Source: Yponomeuta sedellus
Taxonomy: Eukaryota > Arthropoda > Insecta > Lepidoptera > Yponomeutidae
NCBI GenBank assembly: GCA_934045075.1
Contig: OW203747.1
Coordinates: forward strand, 6,654,357-6,718,356
Reading direction: 5' to 3'
Length of the DNA: 64,000 bases
The translations under genes were made by a program, and so were the position numbers. Within the stretch, counting starts at the first letter, position 1. Each line of letters starts with the position of its first letter. This document shows positions 31,861-43,826 of this stretch, one piece after another. Below the pieces are notes generated by a model, which was not told the DNA's origin, did no database searches, and saw only the letters and a list, made by a program, of their open reading frames with translations.

Positions 31861-32140
31861 TTGACTACGAAACCCTAAAAGAGAAAACACAAAAACATTT
31901 TATATTGCTTTTACCTGATACTTTTACAGTCACAAATGGAATTCCACTCAAGCAAAGCTTGAGGCAAAGCCAGCCAGTTTCCAATTAAATTGGAAAGGTT
32001 TTTTGCGAGTAGCAGCCCAAGGAAGGGGCCACCGAGCTGATTTATAGAGGTGTTTACTCGGAAAATATTTTCCTTGTATCACGGCCAATTTTGTTCCCTG
32101 GTAAGTAGTTTTTAACTGATTGTTGATGAGCCATAAATAG

Positions 32141-32425
32141 GGGTATACGTTTTGTTCCAAGTAAGTGGAAAAGAGAGTAAATTTGAGTGCTTTTAAAGTA
32201 CTTTCGTTCCACTTACGTTTTGTTGAATATCAATCGTTAATTAAGTGCCTTTCATCAAGTTGTTAGTTAGAATTTGTTAACCAAAGATAGTGGTGTATGT
32301 TTTGTTCCAAGGAAGTGGAAAAGAGAAGTAACGCCCTTGAGTGATTTTAAAGTAGCTACCACTTATGTTTTGTTGAATATCAGTCCTTAATTTTCTGCCT
32401 TTTATCAAGTTGTTAACATGAATTT
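32141..32425. repeat. Diverged tandem duplication (period about 150)
   Basis: ttttgttccaa with gtggaaaagaga, and ttttgttgaatatca, each occur twice about 150 bp apart (32150 and 32300). Confidence 0.6.
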
Positions 32426-32459
32426 ATAATTCTATTATTTTATTTTAGATGGTTAATTG

Positions 32460-32620
32460 CGCTTTTTAATAATTATGTAACGTTGGTTGGTTGGTTAAGA
32501 GCTCTGAAAAGTCAACTTTTTCTACAAATTTTGAAATAGACACTGTTTTTTAACTTGAACGTTTATTAAGTCCCAGTTTCTGTGCTACTATGAATAAAAA
32601 CTTTTTGTTTTGATTTGCTA
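32460..32620 (+). mobile_element. Family F LINE 3' end, diverged
   Basis: taataattatgtaacgttgg through tcccagtttctgtgctacta to gaataaaaactttttg. Confidence 0.5.
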
Positions 32621-32999
32621 TCATTAATATTCCAGAACATATATTGAATATTATTTCGTCTGCAACGGTAGACGCAATCATTGGTTCGTGCAATGAATGG
32701 GCTATGTCGAATTTGCATTTTCATTAGCCTTCAATTATTAGATTTATAGTAAGGTTGCCTGTGCGATTCACCTGGTGAATGGCAAGTGGGGGTCACCAAA
32801 TGCTACAATAGCCTTAGATACACTGCCTGTGGCGAACCGAACACCTTTGTATTTGCCGAATTGATTTGCAATTCGATACTCGACCATAATATTGTCCAAC
32901 AACAATACGCATAGTTATTAGTTGCCGAGCCTGGGTCAATATTCTGTTGTGAATGCTTCTGGTACAATGATAATTGCACGAATTGCATTGATGAACACG

Positions 33000-33044
33000 G
33001 ATTGCATGAAAGTTTCGATCGCATATCGAAACTTTCATGCAATC
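33000..33044. repeat. Perfect 20-bp-arm hairpin
   Basis: gattgcatgaaagtttcgat, 5-base loop cgcat, and the exact reverse complement. Confidence 0.95.
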
Positions 33045-33244
33045 ATCAACCTTTCACGCGACAGTGGAATGAAAAACATCTCACATGAATTAATAATAAT
33101 ATATAAATAATAAATAAATAAAAACTTTACTTCAGACAAGTTTATAGCACGCACAGTCAAATTTAATTATACAACATAATCACTTAAGTATATAGAAAAG
33201 TAGGGTCGGAGGCCCCAATGGCTAAGCCAATAGTTAAACCCATA

Positions 33245-33725
33245 CTATCTCTCTCTTTATCTATGAAAACATTATGTACATCAGGAATAATATCAGTAAC
33301 TTTAAAACTTTAGGTAGCCAACACAATGCAAATACTAGAAATAAACATAAGCCTTCATGGGGCATTATATACCCTTCTATAATAAAATCCCTGAAGATAT
33401 ATTAAGCTCGCCTGAAACGCGGTTCAAAAAATATGTTATGCACACTGTGCCGAAAGGGCTTCTATAACAAAAAGGATTATCTAGATGACAATGATGTCTA
33501 GAATTAAGGCTAGTACAATGAATGAGTTCTATGTTTTTTTAATAATTATGTAAACTACCTATGTTAATTAAGGACTTTCAAAAGACTAAGTGTGCAGTTT
33601 TTTGTCCATTTTTTCTCCACAATGATCTAGATTTTGAAATGGACACCTAGTTTGAATTGTAATGTTCATTAAGCCGCAGTTTCTGCGCTACTTTGAATAA
33701 AACCTTTTCATTTAATGTCATTTCA
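33245..33725 (+). mobile_element. Family F LINE 3' end, long copy
   Basis: Colinear with 25090-25675 including the IPEDILSSPETRF-like coding end and aataaaaccttttcattt. Confidence 0.7.
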
Positions 33726-33940
33726 TTAAGAGGGCTGTGCTTATCTAATATATTACTGATACCATATAAATGTGTAAAATTTGTCTTGTATATACGTAAA
33801 ACAAATCATAAAATCTATCTATCTTATACATCATTCTTTTTGTCGCAAGAGCTAACAAAAGCCTGGACTCCATTTGCATTCCTTTGAACGCTTTAAATTG
33901 GTAATTCAGACACATTTGCACCGCTTCTTAAGAGTCACTT

Positions 33941-34372
33941 AAAGAGCCATTTAAATTTACTATTGTACAAAGAATTTTAAAGTTCAGCCTTAGTGTTAGC
34001 CAAGAATTCAATCTGCTGATCAAGAACTCAGTCTGCTGATCAAGAACTCAATCTGCTGATTTGCTGAAGGTCATTTGAATGGTGGCATGTTGGCGGGGTC
34101 ACCACTGCATCTACGTAATGAGATAATTTATACAGCGTCCAGTGGCATCTTCACTAACACTAAAGAGCCATTTAAATTACTTTTGTACAAATAATTTTAA
34201 AGTTCAGCCTTAGTGTGAGCCAAGAATTCAATGTGCTGATCAAGAACTCAATCTGCTGATTTGCTGAAGGTCATTCGAATGGTGGCGTAGTGTCTGGGTC
34301 ACCACTGTAATGAGATAATTTATACAGCGTCCAGTGGCATCTTCACTCACACTAGACCGAGGACTATATGGA
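33941..34372. repeat. 221-bp tandem duplication
   Basis: aaagagccatttaaatt recurs at 33941 and 34162. Each unit also carries a family D tail (gataatttatacagcgtcca), so the duplication happened after a D insertion. An inner caagaactcaatctgctgat is itself iterated. Confidence 0.75.
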
Positions 34373-34790
34373 CGCTGCAGTGCCTGGAACATTGTTTTAG
34401 ATGGCGTAGACTTGCCCAGCACCATAACATGCCGATAGCTTAGTTCGCCTAGCCCACAAGAACGACTAGTCAATAGATAGAAAGATAGATAGAGGACACT
34501 TTATTGTACATAAGAATGGAAATTATACAGATATTAGAGTACAGACGGCGGCCTTATCACTAAAAGTGATCTCTTCCGGACAACCTTTGTATGAACTGGA
34601 CTAATACATTAGAGAAGGAAGTAGATGTACAGAAAATTATAATTCAATACGTGAGAAGCCTACTGAGCCGCGGGTTTCCTCACGATTTTTTCTATCACGG
34701 TTAGCGTGTGGTATTATCGCAAATGTACGTAACTTTGATATTAAACATAGTTATTGGTACATGCACACACTAGGTATTGAACTTGACTCG
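34310..34790 (-). mobile_element. Family D SINE split by a J element
   Basis: D body on both sides of a 168-bp insertion. The head toward 34790 has lost a clear box B. Confidence 0.7.
34476..34643 (-). mobile_element. Family J LINE 3' end, nested
   Basis: Minus strand has ggttgtccggaagagatcac, aaggccgcc, acaataaagtg and a (CTAT)n tail. Flanked by tcaata at 34470-34475 and 34644-34649, in the place where intact D copies read agtcaatacgtg. Confidence 0.7.
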
Positions 34791-34884
34791 GTTACCCATC
34801 TCTCTTCAATAGTTGAAAGAGAAAGAAGGAGAAACATTGCATCAAAAGTCACACACACAAAACACTTAACTAATACGAAATAAT

Positions 34885-35045
34885 TATATTATTTTTTAAT
34901 GCACTAACCTATGCTAAGGAGAATTTTAAGAACCTACTCGTATTTAAAATTCTACGTAATACAGAAAGTGTTGTAAAGTGGTTCGAAATTTCACTGATGC
35001 TGGTGAGTCGCCCATTACCTCAGTTGGAACAGCGCTGACACATAT
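34885..35045 (+). mobile_element. Family A element, diverged
   Basis: Left end block taatgcactaacctatgcta, lead-in tacgtaatacagaaag, then a degraded core. Confidence 0.6.
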
Positions 35046-35324
35046 ACGTACGGGGTACTTTTAGTCCTTTGTGTGCGTTATTCGATACAATTTATAAGAG
35101 ATCTATATCGCCGGCAAAAAGGTACCCGGGGGATAGTCCCTCGTCTGCGCAGGCTTATAACTTGAAGTGCCAAAACATTAGGTAGTTCTTACAGAAGAAG
35201 GAGAAACACTAGTGCTGAGGCCAAACACACGAACAGCGCTAGCTCACGATCATAAAGCATGGGTCAGCCATCGCCTGTCTCAACGTTAAATTGTGTTTAC
35301 AGCTTTTAATGTTTTTAAAAACCT

Positions 35325-35565
35325 ATTTAGAGGCTAAAAATTCCACGTCCAATAACATGAATATTATTAGAATTATATTAGAATTCTCGCCGATTCGAAC
35401 CCGCGACCTCTGGATATCCGTGCCAGCGCTCTTTCCAACTAAGCCAATGGGCGACTCACCGGCATCAGTGAAATGTCGAACTTCTTTACAATATTCTCTG
35501 TATTACGTACAGTAATAGGTTTTAAAGTTTGTCCTTAGCACGGGTTAGTGCGTTATAAATAATAT
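35325..35565 (-). mobile_element. Family A element with both ends
   Basis: Left end cctatttagaggct, minus-strand core (box B ttcgaacccgcg region), lead-in block, a shortened second end, then cttagcacgggttagtgcg. About 35 bases are inserted between the left end and box B. Confidence 0.7.
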
Positions 35566-35593
35566 ATACATTTTCAGCTACCTAGAATTCATA

Positions 35594-35720
35594 TTATTCG
35601 GTGCATTAGCTAACCGCATGGTGCTTGTGGGATTTTTGGCGGAATTTAGCAAAGTAATTTTAACTTTTTAATGCTTTTATGGATTTCCGCAAAGTAACGC
35701 CTGATTCTATACACCTCATA
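35594..35720 (-). mobile_element. Fold-back TIR element, one arm
   Basis: ccgcatggtgcttgtgggat, ttggcggaatttagcaaag and ggatttccgcaaagtaacgc, the right arm of the element at 39006-39258. Confidence 0.6.
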
Positions 35721-36100
35721 CTTTTTTTAGCCAACTCTTTTAGTTCACATCCAGCGTCTCTACCAGAGACACTGTAAATACGTCCGTTCGCAGTCAAAGT
35801 CACTTGTTCAGGTTATTTGTCGGATACTATAACTACGCTATTTCAGCCACGTTCTATTCTCTCGTAAAACGGCATCAGTCTCGCCGACTGGGTATTGAAC
35901 GTCAAAGTCCGTGCGATAGCTTATGTGACGTGAATTTAGCGTGAAACGTGGCATTTGAAATGTAACTCAGTTTTTTGCGACATATTGGACGCAAACAATT
36001 CACGAGCAACAATTCAACAAGCCAACGGTCACGTTAGGGACGCGGGAAGGGTGCAATAAAAGACATGTTGATTATTCAGATTTTAAGCTAAGGACATCGA
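35721..36100. other. No gene recognised
   Basis: Unassigned. Confidence 0.4.
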
Positions 36101-36105
36101 TAGCA

Positions 36106-36428
36106 ACCGTATGTCCACACTACAAGGGCATGGGTCTCTTCCTACATCGCAGGAAAGTTAGGCCATACTCCACCACGGGGGCCAAGTCTGGGTTGGTGTA
36201 TGACAGAGGCGGGCCTTACTGTCAGAACTTATAAAGCCGCTCATAAGGCTCTGACATGTCTCAACGACTGCCATTACATGAGAGCCGGCACCAACGGCTT
36301 AACGTGTCTTGCGAAGTACGGAAAATTGTCACTAGCGGTAGACACCCATTCTGCACCTGACCGCGCCTGTTGTTGCTTAACTCAAGTGATTGGTTCCAAT
36401 CACTCGGTTCGACTAGGTCACGAGCGCA
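36106..36428 (-). mobile_element. Family B 5S-SINE, near full length
   Basis: Tail variant gcccttgtagtg, body, then head with cttgagttaagcaacaacag on the minus strand. Box C is partly deleted. Confidence 0.75.
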
Positions 36429-36632
36429 ACTTGACTTGACCTGAAGTACAACTTGAATCATGTGAAAAATCAGTGCGCGTGTGTGTGTCTGTGTTGATTC
36501 GTGGTAGTTACATTTATTGACTAAACTAACCAAAGCTTTCTTTTTGTTTTCAGGTAATTGCCAATTATCGTGGTGAAAAGAGGTACTTAGAAAATTGTTT
36601 TTCTTGGTGTCATTACAATTGATTTGGTTTGG

Positions 36633-36868
36633 GGTTGGTGGAGGATTGTAAGACGGTGGCGGGTCTTACTGTCAGAAGTTATTAAGCCGCTCGTGAGGCT
36701 CAACGACTGCCATTACATGACAGCCGGCACCAATGGCACGTTAAGTGTCTTGCGAAGTACAGAAGCGCTCGGAAAATTGTCACTAGCGGTATTCACCCAT
36801 GCAACTGACCGCATCTGTTGTTGCTTAACTCAGGTGATTTATTACAATCCATCGGTTCGACTAGCCAC
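36633..36868 (-). mobile_element. Family B 5S-SINE, tail missing
   Basis: Body and 5S-like head only. The block order and deletions resemble the preceding copy, so they may be duplicates. Confidence 0.7.
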
Positions 36869-36989
36869 GAGCCCTTCTAAACTATACAAATATTTTTTTT
36901 CATTTGCGTTTCATTTCGACGACGAGAGGTCCCGGGTCCGATCCCAGCTTGGGGACAAAAAAAACCCCAGGCCTTGGATGTTTACATGT

Positions 36990-37100
36990 TTCTTCTTCTT
37001 CTTCTTCAGGCTATATTAGTCCACTGCTGAACATAGCACTCCCCTAATGAGCGTCATAGCGCAAGGTTGTGCCATCATTGGGGGGTAATGCCCATAATTT
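36990..37100 (-). mobile_element. Family C SINE 3' fragment
   Basis: (GAA)n tail and ctatgttcagcagtggacta on the minus strand. Confidence 0.7.
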
Positions 37101-37302
37101 ACATGTTTGTGATGTCATTATTTCTGGTACCCACGACACAGGGTACAGTAATGTGGGGCCAGCAGCAATATATGTGCCAGTATGTAAATGTTATTTCATA
37201 TTTAAATCATACAAAATTTCAATAAAACTAAACGAAACGGAACTTGCGCTCTTTAGCCAACCAATTCTAACCGTACTATTTACTCAACTCAGCGCCGAAA
37301 CA

Positions 37303-37491
37303 ATGGCGGCGGCGTTAAAAATGTACACAATTCAGCACAAAGACAGACCTCAAAGGCCCTTGGCTTGGCGCGCCACACTCCACGCGGTCAGCAAAAGGTT
37401 CGTGGACCCAATCGACTGTTGGTGTTATCCTGGGATAAATAAACAAATAAAGAATTATATTGTATACACCCAGTTCACTAGTAACACTTAA
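37303..37491 (+). other. Short open frame with good start context, doubtful
   Basis: A 62-residue frame beginning MAAALKMYTIQHKDRPQRP after gccgaaacaatgg, which is a strong insect start context, and closing next to aataaacaaataaag. No family recognised. It may be an exon or part of an unassigned repeat. Confidence 0.15.
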
Positions 37492-38204
37492 CACTAACGT
37501 AACACTAGTAAGCAACTACGTGTATTTAGTGGCAATTTTTCTCAAACCTACCGACCCACGTCAATCCTAATCGTGTCACTAGTACTTCGCGAATCCGCAC
37601 CGAGTGATTCTTTTATAATAAGAACGGCAAAGTTGTGAAACATGCTGCCATGTTCTGTCTTTTCGAAGAAAATATAACCTGGGTATCTGTAAAAGTAGAT
37701 TTAACCAGCATTTAACAGCTAAGCACGTAACATCGTAGATTCCGTCTTCGCTTACCATCAGGCGTGGCTGGGGTCAAGTGAAAGCTGTCCTACTTAAAAT
37801 AAAGAAACTAAAGGTCTTTTGTAAATAAATAATTCGATTTTGATTTGAAAGACTTAGTCAACGAATGAACGAACGAACTGATGGATAAAAGAATGACTGA
37901 TATGGATGAATTGATGACAGAATGAATAATATTACGCAAGAGAAAGACTGCCAGTAACATTACGACTGAAGACCGGGAAGCCCTGAAAATCCTGAGGCAG
38001 GATAATAACTTATCGAAGAATTGTTTGGAGACCAATTGAAATTAAAAGACAAAAGCATTTCAAAAGTGTTTCAAGCTTTCAAGTACGTGGAATCCAGTGC
38101 TAAGTAAATACAAATCACGCGCCTTATCACCGGACCTGTCCGCGGGTGCAGTGTTGTGTTATGTGTCAGCCAGCTGCGAAAAACTCAAAGTTGACTGTAT
38201 TGAC

Positions 38205-38330
38205 TGTACTCGCCACTTCAGTCAACCCGTGACCACGGCAACTGCAATGCTACCGCAACGTCGGGAATTAAGTTAATTACGTTTTACTTAATAAATAATT
38301 GCGATTAGAGCCGTTTAATATGTAACTATG
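38205..38330. repeat. Dispersed repeat with accgcaacgtcggg motif
   Basis: cgccacttcagtcaacccgt, gaccacggcaactgcaatg and acgtcgggaattaa; partners at 2262, 42690 and 48835. Confidence 0.5.
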
Positions 38331-38547
38331 ATTGAGAAAAGATGATCAGAGCGGAGTTTTTCCCGCTGCCTTTTTCTCCACTACAATACGGCCCGAAGGC
38401 AGCGACTTAGATTTTACATTGTACATTGACATTCCGCAAACAGAATGTAATTTATTTACGTTGAAATAAAATTGATTTCATTTCATTCCCATAAACGGCT
38501 ATTTAGCCTCGCTGGTGTGTGACGATCTTTAGTGCCTTCTCAAGATA

Positions 38548-38773
38548 CAGTCTGTTAGCTTTTAGAATATACTTTGGGCTCTAGAGTAGGCTTCGGTTTT
38601 CGCCGAAAGCACACGAGTGTAATACTATTTCTTGCTCTGAATAAAACTTTTCTTTACTATTTTGAAATGTTATGTAAAGTTACGAATAACAACACAGAAT
38701 TAACCTCTATTACACGAATATATCCAATTATATCCGATAGTAGCCGAGGTGTATTCCAAAAGTTAACAGACTG
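38548..38773. mobile_element. 226-bp TA-flanked MITE, copy 1
   Basis: Termini cagtctgttagcttttagaa and an inverted, slightly diverged ttaacagactg, with TA on each side (38546-38547, 38774-38775). This is the Tc1/mariner pattern. The copy at 49211 lies in the opposite orientation. Confidence 0.75.
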
Positions 38774-39005
38774 TATTTTTGTAATACTTAACATTGTCTA
38801 GCCAATTGAGTCTGACGCGACCGTCGGATCTTTTATTATTGTGTTAAAGATCCCATTTGGCTGAGAGACACTGCTCGTGGATGTAATATTATTTCCTTTT
38901 AACGTTGTTTGTGCTCTCGAAGTGACATAGGGTCTTGCTATTATATTTCGTCAGGTCTAGTCTTTTATCTATGTAACCTAGGTGACTTTAAAAGTAGTAG
39001 ATGTT

Positions 39006-39258
39006 GTATAGAATCAGGCGTTACTTTGCGGAAATCCATAATAACATTAGAGCAAACACCATGCGGTTAGTTAATGCACCGCCCTCCCTCACACTTTTTC
39101 AAGCAGAAGCAAGACACGAACACACCACCTCCGACACCAATACTTGTGTGAGAAAACACGCGACGCGTTTCGCCTCTAACACGAGGCATCTTCAGGCTCC
39201 CAAACCGCATGGTGTTTGTGGGATTTTTGGCGGAATTTAGCGAAGTAATTTTAAGTTT
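39006..39258. mobile_element. Fold-back TIR element, both arms
   Basis: Left arm ggcgttactttgcggaaatc with caccatgcggttag, core acgcgacgcgtttcgcctct, right arm ccgcatggtgtttgtgggat. The arms are inverted copies. Non-coding. Confidence 0.65.
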
Positions 39259-39529
39259 TTCCTGTTTTAAAAGTAGAGCTAACCGGCATTTAACAGGTAA
39301 GCACATAACATCGTAGACCCCATCCTCGCTTACCATCAGGTGTGTGTGACTGAGGTCACGTGTAATGTAACCTACCGTGTAGTCCTTCTTTAAAAAAACT
39401 AAGGCTTCTTGCTCTGTGGTCTGTGATACTGTACAATGCGTCGGGTCTGTTTTGCGCCGGGTATTTCAAAGAATTTCAAATAAATCATAGTAAAATTGTG
39501 TATCACCATGAAAGAGCACTATTTATATC

Positions 39530-39880
39530 CTCTTCTTCTTCAGGCTATACTAGTCAACTGAAGGAACATAGCCTTCGCCTAATGAGCGCTATAGCCCCCT
39601 GTCTTCAGCTTGCCGCATCCAGCATCTGCCGGCAGTTTTTCGCAGATCGTCATCCCACCTAGTCGGAGGGCGTCCTACACTACCTTTGCCGAGTCGCGGT
39701 CTCCACTTAAGAACACGTTTACTCCAACGGTGGTCGGTTCTTCGCAAGATATGGCCAGCCCACTGCCACTTCAGCTCGCTAATTCTTTGAGCTACGAGTA
39801 TGTCGACAACTTTGGTTCTCTGTCGGATGCATTCGTTACGAATCCTATCCTTCAGAGAAACTCCGATCTATTTATATTAT
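39530..39880 (-). mobile_element. Family H LINE 3' end
   Basis: Same coding remnant as 6018-6365 (IRNECIRQRT, AGHIS, GRPP, DDLRKT) on the minus strand, with a short (GAA)n tail at left. Confidence 0.75.
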
Positions 39881-41100
39881 TTACATCTATGATTTTTTAG
39901 TCAGATAATAATATCTGGTTTATGCACCTAGTTTCTTTTATTCTTTGTTTTGTGAATATAGGACGTTTGTAGTTGATTTTGTACGCCCGTGCAGACCCGT
40001 TTTATTCTGCTTCACCTATTTCGTAATGGTTGCTGGAAGAAATTTCTTACAGAGCTCGCTTTTTAAAATGTTATATTTCTTATGTAATATCCTGTGAAGT
40101 GTTTGTGCAATAAAGTGTAATAATAATAGCAGTGTCAATTATTTATTTATTATATTATTATTATTTTATTTAACTTTTGTTGAACAGTAATATCGAACTG
40201 TAACCTGTTATGTTAAGAATTTGTATCACCACGGTAATCGAAAGAGCTATTTTCCGTAACAAAGTTTTTTTTAGCAAATACGTGGTCTTTACCCTTTAAT
40301 AAATTGTAAAATTTTGTACATATGTATGATTATTAAAAAAAAAACTTTTTATATTTATGAATTATTATTACCAATTTTGCTTTCAGCGCCACACAAATTT
40401 ATAGAAAAAAATGAATAGGTATGAGCCATTTTCATTGTCAATTAGTAAATTTTGTATTTTTGACATGTACTTGGTCTCCCAAACCGTGTCTAGGCAAAAA
40501 TACGACACTTAAAAATCCAAGCGTAAGACGACTTACTAAATACTTTGTAAAATAAGTGAGGTGGTACTGAAACCTTGGGGCGGGGTTCGACTCGCACTTG
40601 GCTCGATTGCTTACTTAAAAATTTGATTTCACAAATGGTCGGCGTAATAGTAAGTAAATAAGTAAGTAATTTATTTGTGACTTAAAAGACTTACACTAGA
40701 CTATAAATAAATTTTGACATACATGTTTTGGATTATAATTAAAATTATTGGGCATTGTCCGCACTTTTGGTTTACTTTGTAAAATTTATTTTTTTAATAT
40801 AGAGCAACCTCTGGAAGCATTATAGTCTTATATGAAAGATTTTTAGCCTCCAGAACAAGAAAACTTTTGTGTACTTTTTTAATATGAAAAAACAGTTATT
40901 TTTTTTTTATTGAGCATCCGCTGCTGTGCTAGGCTCATCACCTGTATTAAAGCAGGTAGCGCCTACCTCCTCCGTTTACAAATAATAATCTACACCAAAT
41001 CCTGACTATGATGGTTCTAAAAAAATTCTAAATTGGTCTTTAAAAACAAAAGTATTCAAGGAAAACTGTTCAGTGTAAATATGTATGTTTGTGCGAAATT
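39881..41100. other. No gene recognised
   Basis: AT-rich. A possible repeat at 40910-40980 (gcatccgctgctgtgctagg) cannot be assigned. Confidence 0.4.
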
Positions 41101-41107
41101 AGAACTG

Positions 41108-41212
41108 TACATACATACATACATACATACATACATACATACATACATACATACATACATACATACATACATACATACATACATACATACATACATACAT
41201 ACATACATACAT

Positions 41213-41247
<35 letters not shown>

Positions 41248-41258
41248 TACATACACCC

Positions 41259-41289
<31 letters not shown>

Positions 41290-41360
41290 CATACATACAT
41301 ACATACATACATACATACATACATACATACATACATACATACATACATACATACATACAT
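41108..41360. repeat. (CATA)n microsatellite, about 250 bp
   Basis: Tetranucleotide tract interrupted by (CA)n and one caccctt. It directly adjoins the 3' end of a family G LINE, of which it is the expanded (TATG)n tail. Confidence 0.95.
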
Positions 41361-41760
41361 AACCTCACGCATGTATCCCAGAGGGGTAGGCGGAGACCAG
41401 GAACTGCCACTTGCCACGATCCAGACCGATCACTTTCGTTTCATCAACGTTCATAAGTCGTTGCATGCACGCACGCCGGTTCCGGGTACTTTTTATCTTT
41501 CCCCTTGCTAATACATCCCCTATCTGGTCGATGTAAGTCCGTCTGGGACGTCCCTTACCAGCCCTTCCACTCACATTCGCAATATATATTTGTTACGTCA
41601 ATCTTTCTTCCTTCATCCGCTCCACATGTCCAAACCAACGCAACATTCCTTTCTCAATTCTAGTCACTACATCCTCTTTCAGTCCACAACGTTCTCTAAT
41701 CAGACTATTGCGTATCCTGTCATTCAAAGTAACACTACACATACTTATCAAGGACCTCAT
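41361..41760 (-). mobile_element. Family G LINE, C-terminal coding remnant
   Basis: Minus strand encodes, with a stop and probable indels, EMRSLISMCSVTLNDRIRN, RIEKGMLRWFGHVERM, GKGRPRRTYIDQIGDVL, KSTRNRRACMQRLMNVDE and a final SAYPSG. This is a typical non-LTR retrotransposon C-terminus. The frame is broken after ERLT, so it is inactive. Confidence 0.75.
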
Positions 41761-42685
41761 TTCTACCTGTTTCTGTAAATTACTGTTTAAAAAGAAAAGT
41801 ATTTAAGGAAAAGTGTTCAGTGTAAATATGTATGTTTGTGCAGTCTAGTAATAAATGCCTGTAATCAGGGTTATCTGTTTGGAACCCTAAAAAGACAACA
41901 TTGTTTGAGTGCGAGCGCCTCATGGTCGGTGCAGACCAATTCAATTATTGCTATTTCACTTCTGCTCTCGTAACAGACCACATACTCACTAACAAGGTAA
42001 CAGAAAATGGTTTTCATTTCTTATACTCGGAAAGTAGTGTTGTTTTGATCTGATTATTGGGTGGAAAATGCTGCTTCCCTCCATAGGGAGGGAAAAACTC
42101 ATACAAATTACTTCCCACCTAAGGACCGGAATTAACTTTAAAAATAGAACTACTGTCAGCTGTGAAGAGTTTTATGTAAAAAAATAGGCTTTTTAAAAAA
42201 CATGCTGCGGCCATGTGAGTTTCTAAACAGCCAGTCTGAACTACGCGCAAACTTCTTTGAGCGGAATAACCCGCAACAATTACGCGATGAGTTCCATATT
42301 TAAAATTTAAAAAGTCGATATAAATTGGTGGCGGGTACTAATCTGTTATAGTATCTGTGACGGAATAGTCAATCGAAGACGTAAGAAGTAATAATCTTTT
42401 ATGCTAAGATTTGAATATTAAAAATTAGTTTTTATTTTCCTCATATTCGAAATGAAAAGTAGAGTGAAAAACACGGGTACGAGTAAAAGAATCAATTCCT
42501 ACTCGGACTATAGCCGCCCTCGTTGCGCCCGGGCGTCTAAATACCTCTGGAATTCATTCTTTCTACCCTCGTTTAACAATCTTATTCCAGTACTATATAC
42601 AATAATTCTTTACATTCTCATTTGAAAAACTGTTTCAGTACAAGTTACTTTCACCCTCAGAAAGATAGTGTGCTTAGTTAATTAT
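41761..42685. other. No gene recognised
   Basis: No exon supported. The words gaaaagtgttcagtgtaaat and atgtatgtttgtgc at 41801-41840 repeat those at 41060-41092, so a local duplication flanks the LINE. Confidence 0.45.
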
Positions 42686-42689
42686 GAAA

Positions 42690-42830
42690 CGGGTCTAATC
42701 AGGATATTTATAAGGTAAAACGTAATTACTTTTATTCCCAGCGTTGAATGACTGTACTCGCCACTTCAGTCTGCCCGTGACCACAGTCACTGCAACGTTA
42801 CCGAAACGTCAGGAATTATGGTGATCAGGT
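42690..42830. repeat. Dispersed repeat with accgaaacgtcagg motif
   Basis: Same block order as 38205-38330 and 2262-2345. Confidence 0.5.
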
Positions 42831-42853
42831 TTTAAGATAGGAAACGAGTCTAA

Positions 42854-43012
42854 GGCCTTATGGGCTTGATAACTTCTGACAGGCCTGCTACTGTCTTACA
42901 ATCCTCCACCAACCCGGACTTGACCCCCGTGGTGGAGTATGGCCGAACCTTCCTGCGACGCAGGAAGAGACCCGTGCCCCAGCAGTGGGGACAAACAAGG
43001 GTTGATATCGAA
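42854..43012 (+). mobile_element. Family B SINE, 5'-truncated
   Basis: From aaggccttatgggcttgata to cagcagtggggacaaacaag. Confidence 0.75.
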
Positions 43013-43283
43013 GTAAAGCTTAAAGCTGTTGATTTTCCAAGTACTAGTGAATAAATATACACAAAAATTACATTTATACATTTGATTCGAACCCACGGTA
43101 TATTACCTACTTTTATTTAATTATATCGTTTCACAGTATATTTTCGCAGAGACAGTTTGTGGTATAGTCACATTTAACAGCCGTGTCAAAACTACGTTTA
43201 CACCTGATTTGCAATATAGATTTATATCTATCTAACTATCCATCCGTACTTGGCGGCATCGAATTGATTCCACGTAAACCAAG

Positions 43284-43391
43284 GTCACCAACCCGCACTT
43301 GGCCCCCGTGGTGGAGTATGGCCTAACCTACCTGCGATGCAGGAAGAGACCCGTGCCCCAGCAGTGGGGACATACAAGGGTTGATAACGAA
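43284..43391 (+). mobile_element. Family B SINE 3' fragment
   Basis: From caacccgcacttggcccccg to the tail gggttgataacga. Confidence 0.75.
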
Positions 43392-43469
43392 ACCAAGGTT
43401 AGCTGGATGAAAATACTCATTAGTATTGATCTGGCCTTTGTACAAATATGCGTTTCTATGTAGCTTATT

Positions 43470-43640
43470 AACGTCCCACTGCAGAGCACTATCTCTCAGA
43501 GAGAGAGAGACAGAGTATGGGCTTAATTAACACGCTTGCCCAACGCGGATTGACAATTTCAAGCGCTGAGTTATTTCGATACATCAGACACCCAGGTTTC
43601 CTCGTTATGTTTTCCTTCTCAGTCAGCTGATTGTGCATTA
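43470..43640 (+). mobile_element. SINE fragment
   Basis: ctctcagagagagagagac, gggcttaattaacacgcttg and cgttatgttttccttct; a diverged partner lies at 44165-44310. Confidence 0.4.
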
Positions 43641-43826
43641 TAGATTTTTCTAATCTAATCTATTCCAAGGTCCTTTGAAATCTTATGCAATTTCAATATT
43701 TTCAGTCAAAGCAACATCTTTGACTGCTTTCATGCTGGACGTCATGCGTTCGACTGCCACTAAGAGCCACCGTACGTACTTTTGTACAGTCTGGGTGTAT
43801 ATCCTAGTTTGGAACCAAAACGAGTG

